Positions 26,819 through 32,852 of a stretch of DNA of 64,000 nucleotides are shown piece by piece. This DNA is from Flavicella marina. GTDB lineage: Bacteria > Bacteroidota > Bacteroidia > Flavobacteriales > Flavobacteriaceae. The notes beneath the pieces are model-generated. The model worked only from the letters and a program-made list of their open reading frames with translations. It did not search any database and was not told where the DNA came from. Every line of letters starts with the position of its first letter. Within the stretch, counting starts at the first letter, position 1. Position numbers and translations under genes: made by a program. Where the stretch lies: assembly GCF_009193215.1 (NCBI RefSeq), contig NZ_VYVA01000005.1, positions 62,001 through 126,000 of the forward strand, written 5' to 3'.

Positions 26819-27403
26819 ATGTTATTATTTGCTTATCTGATATTATATTTTTTATTGGTATTTGTATTAAGGTCCATTTTGCATTGGAAAAAAACAGGAA
26901 TAAATCCGCTTACGTTTAAAAAGACAGATAATGCTCACGATTATAATGGTAAAGTTTTTACATTTATCACAATCTTTGAGCTTATTGTTGCCGGAATCTA
27001 TGCTTTTAAAAATGAGTGGTACGAATATTTACTTCCTTTTTGGTATTTAGGAAATCCTATTTTACAAAAGATTGGCTGGACTCTTTTGATTATATCATTA
27101 ATTGTTGTTTGGATTTCTCAAAGCCAAATGGCGGCTTCTTGGCGAATTGGAATTGATGAATACAACAAAACTAAATTAGTAACTAATGGAGTGTTTTCAA
27201 TATCAAGAAACCCAATATTTTTGGGAATAATGATTGCCAATATTGGTTTGTTCTTTGTAATTCCCAATGCATTTACTTTGCTCATAATCTCTTTATCTAC
27301 TTTAAGTGTGAATACACAAATAAGATTAGAGGAAGAGTTTTTAAAACGTGAATTTGGAAATGAATATATACAATACGCGGAAAAAGTGAGAAGATGGATT
27401 TAA
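26819..27403 (+). CDS. isoprenylcysteine carboxyl methyltransferase (ICMT)-like membrane protein
   Basis: A 194-aa membrane protein with about five helices. The C-terminal signature is that of the ICMT/PEMT-like methyltransferase family: NGVFSISRNPIFLGIMI (the SxRNPxY/F-type motif) followed by EEEFLKREFGNEYIQYAEKVRRWI. Members methylate lipids or small substrates using SAM at the membrane. Bacterial substrates are mostly unknown. Such genes are frequent next to metal-resistance genes (CDF, efflux), as here: a Fur-family gene upstream and a CDF gene downstream. A candidate operator at 26767 suggests it belongs to the same metal regulon. Confidence 0.8.
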   Translation: MLLFAYLILYFLLVFVLRSILHWKKTGINPLTFKKTDNAHDYNGKVFTFITIFELIVAGIYAFKNEWYEYLLPFWYLGNPILQKIGWTLLIISLIVVWISQSQMAASWRIGIDEYNKTKLVTNGVFSISRNPIFLGIMIANIGLFFVIPNAFTLLIISLSTLSVNTQIRLEEEFLKREFGNEYIQYAEKVRRWI

Positions 27404-27417
27404 GCTAAAGACTCAGA

Positions 27418-27506
27418 ATTGCCAACACTCAAAGCCATACACATTTCCAGTCGCATCATCAGTGCTCCGCCAAAACTGTAAAAAAGTATGACATTGCCAA
27501 CGCTCA
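27418..27506 (+). repeat. pair of short direct repeats after the ICMT-like gene
   Basis: ATTGCCAACACTCA at 27418-27431 and ATTGCCAACGCTCA at 27493-27506 differ at one position. The TTGCCAAC core is the same as in the module flank at 22924. The 199-bp gap contains no gene. Confidence 0.4.
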
Positions 27507-27557
27507 CTTTTGAACTCAACTCAAACATCAAAACTAAACAATATAATAAGCACTATT

Positions 27558-27581
27558 CACAACACCGTATATAAAAACGTT
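27558..27581 (+). repeat. 24-bp direct repeat, left copy (flanks CDF gene)
   Basis: Starts CACAACACCGTATATA and ends AAAACGTT; identical over 24 bp to the copy at 28485-28508. Here it continues rightwards into GTGTGCAAC. Combined with the left context of the second copy (GCACACAAC) the two would form one inverted-repeat boundary with arms GCACACAAC / GTTGTGTGC. Confidence 0.75.
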
Positions 27582-27602
27582 GTGTGCAACCTGAAAAACT
27601 AA

Positions 27603-28472
27603 ATGAATAACGAACAAATTGCAATACGAACTGCTTATTTTAGTATAATTGGAAATACCTGTTTAGCCTTGATTAAAGGACTTGCAGGATTTTTTGGCAA
27701 TTCATATGCTCTCATTGCAGACGCAATAGAATCAACGGCCGATATTTTCTCTTCTCTACTTGTTCTATTTGGTTTAAAGTACGCAAAGCGACCAGCAGAC
27801 GAAAACCATCCATATGGACACGGAAAAATTGAACCGTTAATAACTTTTCTAGTAGTCGCTTTTCTTGTAACGTCAGCAACTATTATTGCCTACGAAAGCA
27901 TTCAAAATATTCAAACACCTCATAAAATTCCTAAATCTTGGACTTTGATAGTACTTGGTGCAATTATTATATGGAAAGAAGTGTCCTTTAGAATAGTAAT
28001 AAAAAAAAGTAAAGAGACTAATAGCTCTTCACTTAAAGCAGATGCTTGGCATCATAGAAGTGATTCAATAACTTCTGTAATGGCATTTATAGGAATTACT
28101 ATCGCCTTAATTTTTGGTAAAGGCTATGAAACAGCTGATGATTGGGCAGCTTTATTTGCTTCTGCTTTTATTCTTTACAATAGCTATTTGATTTTCAGAC
28201 CAGCTTTAGGAGAAATTATGGATGAACATTTGTATGATGACTTATTAGAAAAAATCCGAGAAGAATCTATAAAAGTTAAAGGTGTTATTGGAACAGAAAA
28301 ATGTTTTATACGAAAAGCAGGAATGAAATACCACGTTGACTTACACGTAATAGTTGATGGAGATATTTCTGTTAAAAAAGGACACGATATTTCACATAAA
28401 TTAAAAGACCATTTAAGAAAAGAAATACCGAATTTAGAACACGTTCTAATTCATATTGAACCGAATGAATAA
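27603..28472 (+). CDS. cation diffusion facilitator (CDF) metal exporter
   Basis: A 289-aa CDF transporter: six membrane helices in residues about 10-205, then a cytoplasmic ferredoxin-like domain (about 210-289, ending HVLIHIEPNE). The metal-site residues are visible: DAIESTAD in helix 2 and DAWHHRSDSITS in helix 5 (the HxxxD pair typical of Zn/Cd or Fe/Co transporters), plus HPYGHGK in the loop. It exports divalent metal in exchange for protons at the inner membrane. It stands alone between two exact 24-bp repeats, so it appears to be an independent module that landed beside the Fur/TonB metal cluster. Confidence 0.93.
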   Translation: MNNEQIAIRTAYFSIIGNTCLALIKGLAGFFGNSYALIADAIESTADIFSSLLVLFGLKYAKRPADENHPYGHGKIEPLITFLVVAFLVTSATIIAYESIQNIQTPHKIPKSWTLIVLGAIIIWKEVSFRIVIKKSKETNSSSLKADAWHHRSDSITSVMAFIGITIALIFGKGYETADDWAALFASAFILYNSYLIFRPALGEIMDEHLYDDLLEKIREESIKVKGVIGTEKCFIRKAGMKYHVDLHVIVDGDISVKKGHDISHKLKDHLRKEIPNLEHVLIHIEPNE

Positions 28473-28484
28473 AAAAAGGCAGCA

Positions 28485-28508
28485 CACAACACCGTATATA
28501 AAAACGTT
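28485..28508 (+). repeat. 24-bp direct repeat, right copy (flanks CDF gene)
   Basis: Exact copy of 27558-27581, starting 13 bp after the CDF stop. Its left neighbour GCACACAAC is the missing left arm of the palindrome whose right arm follows the first copy. Confidence 0.75.
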
Positions 28509-28512
28509 CAAT

Positions 28513-28683
28513 TTATAATTTCTTCATAAAAACCTTTCGTAAAAACCACGAAACAAAAAAACTAACAACAGCTCCAATGCTAGCCATGACAATTGTAAAT
28601 ACAATATCGTGATAGCTAATATTGAATACTGCAGAGAATAGAGTTCCTCCAAAAATTCCAGATTTTATATGTAGGTTTCCCAT
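28513..28683 (-). CDS. 56-aa membrane protein, last gene of DUF5675 cluster
   Basis: A short gene that reads MGNLHIKSGIFGGTLFSAV and continues through a single long hydrophobic stretch (HDIVFTIVMASIGAVVSFFV) to a basic end (LRKVFMKKL). One membrane helix with a positive cytoplasmic tail. It starts 5 bp after the stop of the 69-aa gene and ends 4 bp before the 24-bp repeat. Size and form are holin-like, which would fit a lysis or secretion role with the DUF5675 protein, but no family is recognised. Confidence 0.55.
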   Translation of the reverse strand: MGNLHIKSGIFGGTLFSAVFNISYHDIVFTIVMASIGAVVSFFVSWFLRKVFMKKL

Positions 28684-28688
28684 GCTAT

Positions 28689-28898
28689 TTAATTTTGTCC
28701 ATCAACAACCGCTTGACTAACCGCTGTTGCTACAGTGCCCGCAACCGCTAAATAACCAGCTGCAGTTATGATGGCCGCAGGAAGCGCAATAGGTGCAGCC
28801 AAAATAGCCCTACTAGCAGCGGCTAGCGCAATACCTAAATTTCTCAACTTTCTAAAAAAGGAAGGAGTTCGTTTCTTGTATCGATCTTGTAATTTCAT
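28689..28898 (-). CDS. 69-aa basic/hydrophobic small protein
   Basis: Begins with a strongly basic segment (MKLQDRYKKRTPSFFRKLRN) and continues with an alanine-rich amphipathic/hydrophobic stretch (LGIALAAASRAILAAPIALP). It follows the DUF5675 gene by 5 bp in the same operon. The form suggests a membrane-active or membrane-anchored small protein. I recall it as a conserved companion of DUF5675 genes in Flavobacteriaceae; its function is not known to me. Confidence 0.65.
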   Translation of the reverse strand: MKLQDRYKKRTPSFFRKLRNLGIALAAASRAILAAPIALPAAIITAAGYLAVAGTVATAVSQAVVDGQN

Positions 28899-28903
28899 TA
28901 GTT

Positions 28904-29299
28904 CTAAGATTTAATAATAAGTTGTACGTTTTCTTTTCTTTCAAACGCCTGGTAACACAAAGCAACCAATTTCTCAAGCTGAGGTTTACTGTAAAGCCCC
29001 TTTGCAACACCTGACAAATAACCCACAGGTGCCAAACAACCTTTGAGTTCTTTTTGCGCATCATTTGCTGTGTGCAGTAAAATTAGATTTCTGTCTTTTA
29101 CACCACTTACCAATAAATGGTTTTGAAATTTCTTCGAATACCGTGGTTTCAAAGTGTAAGTACCTTCTGGGATACAGGATATAAATCGTTTGTTGTCCAA
29201 GAAAGGTAGTTCAATTACAAAACAGAAAAATCTATTTTTATAGAAGAGAACACCATGCGTGCCCTCTTCTAAATAAGTTCTATGCAAGACAAGATCCAT
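28904..29299 (-). CDS. DUF5675 family protein (L,D-transpeptidase/carboxypeptidase-like)
   Basis: About 131 aa when started at the ATG at 29299, one base after the stop of the preceding gene; the longer frame to 29347 would overlap that gene and adds no conserved sequence. The pattern RTYLEEGTHGVLF, CIPEGTYTLKPRYS, LLHTANDAQKELKGCLAP matches DUF5675, including the H...GC arrangement shared with YkuD-fold L,D-transpeptidases. Members are common in Bacteroidetes phages and genomes, where a peptidoglycan-related activity is suspected. It is the second gene of a four-gene cluster with two tiny membrane-type proteins. Confidence 0.85.
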   Translation of the reverse strand: MDLVLHRTYLEEGTHGVLFYKNRFFCFVIELPFLDNKRFISCIPEGTYTLKPRYSKKFQNHLLVSGVKDRNLILLHTANDAQKELKGCLAPVGYLSGVAKGLYSKPQLEKLVALCYQAFERKENVQLIIKS

Positions 29300-29300
29300 C

Positions 29301-30056
29301 TTAAGCTTTTTCAGCATGGGCCACAGCCATGGCGTTATATGCACCATTTTTCAATGGATACATTTCTCCATTAACTTCCTGGAAAAACTCGATACTAACA
29401 ACCTGTACAATTGGAAACAGTGAATTCGAGTTCGTTGAGGTTGTAATTTCAATATTTGCGGTTTCGACAGAGTCATACGCTACGATTCCAGTTTCATCTA
29501 CCTCGGAAGTAAAAACATCATTCTCAAAATCCAATTCAGCGGTACACAATGAAATTCGATAGTGCGTTGTTCCAGAAGGTCCAGCAATGGAAGTAGTCGG
29601 AACAAATTTTGAAATGTTTAATTTCCCATCGCCACTTACACGATCAAAGCTTGTTGTGTAAGAAGCAAACAAGGTCGAAGCCAATTTTGCATTGATGTTA
29701 AATTCAAAATTCTTCAAAAGACTCACAACACCATCTTGTACCGTTCGTAGGCCTCGTGCATTGGTTGTGTCAGATTTAACAATTTTAAGCAATGCAGCGG
29801 TCAATCTTCCCACAAGTCTTTTATCTTTCGCTCTTTGCAAAAGCGTTCGAATAGCAATTCGTAATAGTTTCCCTGCTTTTCCAGCTCTTCCGAATTCAGA
29901 ATTGTTCTCTCGCGTTCTCTGAAACGCAGGATCATTTGCAATTCTTGAAGCTTCAATTCCACCTTTTCCTCTTGCTAGGTGTCCGTCAGTTGTTTTGTAA
30001 AAGGCAATATCTCCGATAGTTCCTTTTAATTTGATAATACCTGTTTGTTTAGCCAT
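29301..30056 (-). CDS. conserved flavobacterial protein of unknown function heading the DUF5675 cluster
   Basis: About 251 aa from the ATG at 30056 (MAKQTGIIKLKGTIGDIAFYK); the frame extends upstream to 30143 but the added residues are a non-conserved hydrophobic run. The N-terminal 40 residues, with the phrase TGIIKLKGTIGDIAFYKT and a following glycine-rich GHLARGKGG segment, are what I recognise from many flavobacterial genomes, always next to DUF5675. A basic helical middle (about 55-120) and a beta-rich end (about 150-250) follow. No enzymatic motif. A phage-structural-like origin is possible but unproven. Confidence 0.8.
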   Translation of the reverse strand: MAKQTGIIKLKGTIGDIAFYKTTDGHLARGKGGIEASRIANDPAFQRTRENNSEFGRAGKAGKLLRIAIRTLLQRAKDKRLVGRLTAALLKIVKSDTTNARGLRTVQDGVVSLLKNFEFNINAKLASTLFASYTTSFDRVSGDGKLNISKFVPTTSIAGPSGTTHYRISLCTAELDFENDVFTSEVDETGIVAYDSVETANIEITTSTNSNSLFPIVQVVSIEFFQEVNGEMYPLKNGAYNAMAVAHAEKA

Positions 30057-30130
30057 GATAAAAAATTTTAAAGTTTCAACAAAACACCGTATTTTTAATA
30101 GGAAACAAAAAAACAGACTGATAAATTGAT

Positions 30131-30151
30131 CGTTATAAATCATTTATAACG
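30131..30151. promoter_or_regulatory. 21-bp perfect palindrome between divergent genes
   Basis: CGTTATAAAT-C-ATTTATAACG: ten-base arms around a single central C, midway between the divergent 251-aa gene (start 30056) and the 68-aa gene (start 30198). Position and symmetry fit an operator controlling the cluster, probably bound by the divergently encoded 68-aa protein. Confidence 0.5.
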
Positions 30152-30197
30152 AAAAGTTATATTTAAGCCATACCAAAGTCATAGGAAACTTATAAAA

Positions 30198-30404
30198 ATG
30201 ATTAGAACTGTAAGAATTTGTATATACCCAAAAGACATCCAATGCATCACTGGAAGAAGTGAAAGTTTTGGGCGCAAGCTAATACGCCAAATAAAAAAAC
30301 ATTTCGACAAAAAACCACATCAATTTATTACTGCACAAGAATTCTCTGATTACTCAGGTATTGATATGAATTCTATACACGAGTATCTTCAAAACGCATC
30401 ATAA
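30198..30404 (+). CDS. 68-aa putative DNA-binding protein divergent from DUF5675 cluster
   Basis: A small basic protein (MIRTVRICIYPKDIQCITGR, then SFGRKLIRQIKKHF) ending in a helix-turn-helix-like segment (ITAQEFSDYSGIDMNSIHEY). I recall closely similar proteins in many Flavobacteriaceae, usually next to the MAKQTGI/DUF5675 genes. It is transcribed away from the cluster with a perfect 21-bp palindrome between them. A regulator is the likely role; the DNA-binding fold is inferred from pattern only. Confidence 0.65.
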   Translation: MIRTVRICIYPKDIQCITGRSESFGRKLIRQIKKHFDKKPHQFITAQEFSDYSGIDMNSIHEYLQNAS

Positions 30405-30498
30405 ATTATATATCAAAATACGCCTGAATAGTAAGAGGTGTTATCCTTATTTACATTGAATTTGAACTGTTTTACTAGTGTTTGATGTCTTGTTTTTG

Positions 30499-30506
30499 TA
30501 TCTTTG
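30499..30506 (+). promoter_or_regulatory. Bacteroidetes -7 box TATCTTTG
   Basis: Matches TAnnTTTG. It lies about 110 bp upstream of the tRNA remnant. The -33 element is not well placed, so confidence is modest. Confidence 0.3.
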
Positions 30507-30611
30507 TAAAAGACTGAAAGTCAAATCAATACAATTTATTTGAATTTAGAGGTTCACAAATCGGTCAACATAAAATTTACAGTGTATAAAAGCCCAGTTT
30601 TAATAGGGGAG

Positions 30612-30642
30612 TAGAGCTTAGGTTCGAATCCTTCTGCGCTCA
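30612..30642 (+). pseudogene. 3'-terminal tRNA remnant (attachment-site scar)
   Basis: The sequence TTAGGTTCGAATCCTTC (30619-30634) is a tRNA T-loop with TTCGAAT and partial stem, followed by an acceptor-like TGCGCTC and discriminator A (30635-30642). No complementary 5' acceptor strand (GAGCGCA) or D/anticodon arms exist in the 90 bp upstream, so only the 3' end of a tRNA gene is present. Immediately after it comes a strong terminator of the type that follows flavobacterial tRNAs. This is the usual result of integration into a tRNA 3' end, with the intact copy at the other end of the element. Alternative: a decayed tRNA. Confidence 0.6.
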
Positions 30643-30645
30643 CAG

Positions 30646-30681
30646 AAACCCTTGTAATCTTTGATTATGAGGGTTTTTTGT
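30646..30681 (+). terminator. strong terminator after the tRNA remnant
   Basis: AAACCCT (30646-30652) pairs with AGGGTTT (30670-30676), and the inner TAATC/GATTA pairs extend the stem to about 13 bp with a 3-base loop; a T-rich run follows. Confidence 0.8.
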
Positions 30682-30937
30682 TTTTCTAGGTGGTTACTTT
30701 TGTTCGTTATATTTGTTGATTTTTTGATATTATAATTGAAAGTTTGTTTCTTTTTATGTTTAGATAAAAGAACATCAGCATATGCTTTTAACTAGGTACT
30801 TGTAGAGAAAAGGCGATTCCGCTTAAAACAAGAAACATAACTCCTATTGCAATTTTTTTTACGTTAGCGCAATTATTGTGAACATGCAAAGTATTCTTTT
30901 TATTTTTGAAGTTAATACAAAACCTAAAAAAAAGAAT

Positions 30938-32404
30938 ATGAAAAAATTAAATTTATGTATTGCAATAATCTGTTTTGCATCTAACCTCACAATAGCACAG
31001 TCTCAAGACTCTATCGAAGAAAACTTGCAACGCACGAGAGATTATTATAACAGCCTAATTAACAACAAAAATGATGTACAGGTTGCTCAGTTAAATATGT
31101 TTTTTACAATTATGCCAAAAGGTGCAGATTTACATCATCACTACACAGGAACTATTTATGCAGAAACTTTTTTGGATTGGGTCCAAGAAAAGAACTGGAG
31201 AATTAATAAAACCAATCTCAAAATTGTAAAAGAAACAGACTCAACAAACACGAATCTTATCACTGTCGAGGAGTTAATAAAGAACAGCGAGTTATATAGG
31301 AAATTATTGACATTATGGTCTGATAAAGATTACGACAATCATTATCACAATCAACCACCACCTGATCAAAATTTCTTTAACACCTTTGGGTATTTTGGAA
31401 CGGTTTCTGACCAATTCATGAGTAAAGGATTGCAAATAATTAAACAGCGTGCTGTCAATGAAAATGTGCAATACATCGAGACAATGCTGAGTTCTGTTGG
31501 AGTATCTAGTAAATCTTATCCGAATCGTTCTGATGTGATTTCTAGATTGAGAAAAGTCAAGTCTCAAAAAGAAGCAGATATAATATTTGAAGAGATAAGT
31601 AAAAATCTAAAAAAAGATAAGTCATTCAATTCCGAAATCAAGCAATTTGTAAAAAACGCCAAAACTGTTCATAATGGAATTGACGATAAAGGGTTTACAA
31701 TGCGTTTTCAAAGTTATGCTGCGAGAGTGCAAGATCCTTTAGAGGTTTATGTAGACTTGCTTGCTGCTTTTAAAGCGTCAGATAAGTCTAAGCTAATAGT
31801 TGGTGTAAATATTGTAGCACCAGAAAACAATACGACTGCATTACTTGATTATACACTTCATATGCAAATGTTTAATTATTTATCTAGAAAATATCCTAAA
31901 ACGAATAGAGCTTTGCATGCTGGAGAGCTAACATTAGGTATGGTAAGACCTAAAAATCTAGATTTTCATATTCACCAAGCAATTGACATTGCACATGCAG
32001 AAAGAATCGGTCATGGAATTGATGTTGTATATGAAAACAATTCGATTGCTCTTTTAGAGAAAATAAAAAAGAACGCGGTAGTTGAAATCAACTTAACAAG
32101 TAATGAATTTATTTTGGGAGTAAAAGGGAATGCGCACCCTTATACTGTTTACGCAAGTTATGGAGTTCCTATGGTGATTTCAACGGACGACTCTGGCGTG
32201 TCAAGAAATAATTTAACGAATGAATACATGTTATTAGCGAGTCGTTATAAACCTTCATATGATGAAATTAAAAAATACACCTACAATGCAATTAAATATT
32301 CGTTTCTAAGTGATAAAGAAAAGGAGGCGAATATTAAAATTCTAGATCAGAAATATAAAGAATTTGAGACCCAAATAGCAGTGTTAAGCTCGAGTGTAAA
32401 CTAA
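30938..32404 (+). CDS. secreted adenosine deaminase-like protein
   Basis: About 488 aa. The ATG at 30938 gives a clean signal peptide (MKKLNLCIAIICFASNLTIA); the upstream ATG at 30878 would bury it. The catalytic motifs of the adenosine/AMP deaminase superfamily are all visible: GADLHHHYTGTI (metal-binding HxH), ALHAGELT (HAGE), ERIGHGIDVV (IGHG) and VISTDDSGVSR (the TDD motif). It converts adenosine to inosine with release of ammonia, here in the periplasm or outside the cell, as in secreted CECR1/ADGF-type enzymes. It is followed by its own terminator and stands alone. Confidence 0.9.
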   Translation: MKKLNLCIAIICFASNLTIAQSQDSIEENLQRTRDYYNSLINNKNDVQVAQLNMFFTIMPKGADLHHHYTGTIYAETFLDWVQEKNWRINKTNLKIVKETDSTNTNLITVEELIKNSELYRKLLTLWSDKDYDNHYHNQPPPDQNFFNTFGYFGTVSDQFMSKGLQIIKQRAVNENVQYIETMLSSVGVSSKSYPNRSDVISRLRKVKSQKEADIIFEEISKNLKKDKSFNSEIKQFVKNAKTVHNGIDDKGFTMRFQSYAARVQDPLEVYVDLLAAFKASDKSKLIVGVNIVAPENNTTALLDYTLHMQMFNYLSRKYPKTNRALHAGELTLGMVRPKNLDFHIHQAIDIAHAERIGHGIDVVYENNSIALLEKIKKNAVVEINLTSNEFILGVKGNAHPYTVYASYGVPMVISTDDSGVSRNNLTNEYMLLASRYKPSYDEIKKYTYNAIKYSFLSDKEKEANIKILDQKYKEFETQIAVLSSSVN

Positions 32405-32787
32405 TTAAAAGATAAACAGCTCTGTTCGTACTTTATGGTGGTTTGAATAGATAAAATAAAATGTTTTTTTTGTAAAAGTGCTATTAGCCATCTCAGAAAT
32501 GAGATGGCTTTTTTATGTTAAAAAAAATGTACAACATACAACTTCAAGTAAGACTCTGTTACTTTTGTTTCTCATTTTGTAGAGTGAAATATATATTACA
32601 CTTTAAGAAAACGAAATTCTTAAAAGGAGTTCATAATTTAAAATGCTCTAAGTAGTCAACTGTGATATTAGTGGGTTTCAAGAATATTTCTATCCATTTC
32701 ACTTAAGTTTTTTATGAGTAATTTGTTATAGTAATTAATTTTAAGAGCAAATACAATCCGTTTGACTTTTTATAAAGACTACGTGTT
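32405..32787. other. intergenic region upstream of the helicase gene
   Basis: About 380 bp, AT-rich. It contains the adenosine deaminase terminator at 32486-32515. Beyond that I see no gene, RNA or clear promoter. Confidence 0.5.
32486..32515 (+). terminator. terminator of the adenosine deaminase gene
   Basis: AGCCATCTCA-GAAA-TGAGATGGCT: a perfect 10-bp stem with a GAAA tetraloop, followed by a seven-base T-run. Confidence 0.9.
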
Positions 32788-32820
32788 ATGTTAGATAAAA
32801 TTCTTTATAAGGTAAAATAA
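32788..32820 (+). pseudogene. orphaned start of the RecQ-UvrD helicase gene
   Basis: ATG at 32788 encodes MLDKILYKVK and then a stop. In the +2 frame from 32811 the sequence continues GKINDVGAIFNGQEL and runs into the helicase frame. DEDDh exonucleases start with a strand carrying the DxE pair (as in ILxLDxE). Here the expected start MLDKILY is present but the acidic motif is gone and the frame has shifted. A deletion of a few dozen bases explains both. Confidence 0.6.
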
Positions 32821-32852
32821 ACGATGTTGGTGCAATTTTTAATGGTCAAGAA

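Larger units (their letters stand above)
30405..30937. other. intergenic region holding a promoter box, a tRNA scar and its terminator
   Basis: No protein gene in 533 bp. A TATCTTTG -7 box at 30499-30506 points rightwards. A tRNA 3' remnant lies at 30612-30642 and a strong terminator at 30646-30681. The rest is AT-rich leader of the adenosine deaminase gene; the in-frame ATG at 30878 is disfavoured because it precedes the signal peptide. Confidence 0.6.

Noticed and set aside
28852-29064. 70-codon minus-strand frame overlapping DUF5675
   Set aside because: Out-of-frame shadow; DUF5675 and the 69-aa gene account for this DNA in tight operon order.
29300-29347. Longer start for the DUF5675 gene
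   Set aside because: Would overlap the 3' end of the upstream gene and add 16 unconserved residues; the ATG at 29299 gives a 1-bp gap and the family-typical start.
30057-30143. Longer start for the 251-aa gene
   Set aside because: The extra 29 residues are hydrophobic and unconserved and would run into the palindrome; MAKQTG is the familiar start.
30560-30642. Complete tRNA gene
   Set aside because: No 5' acceptor strand, D-arm or anticodon arm can be folded with the 3' portion, so only a remnant is called.
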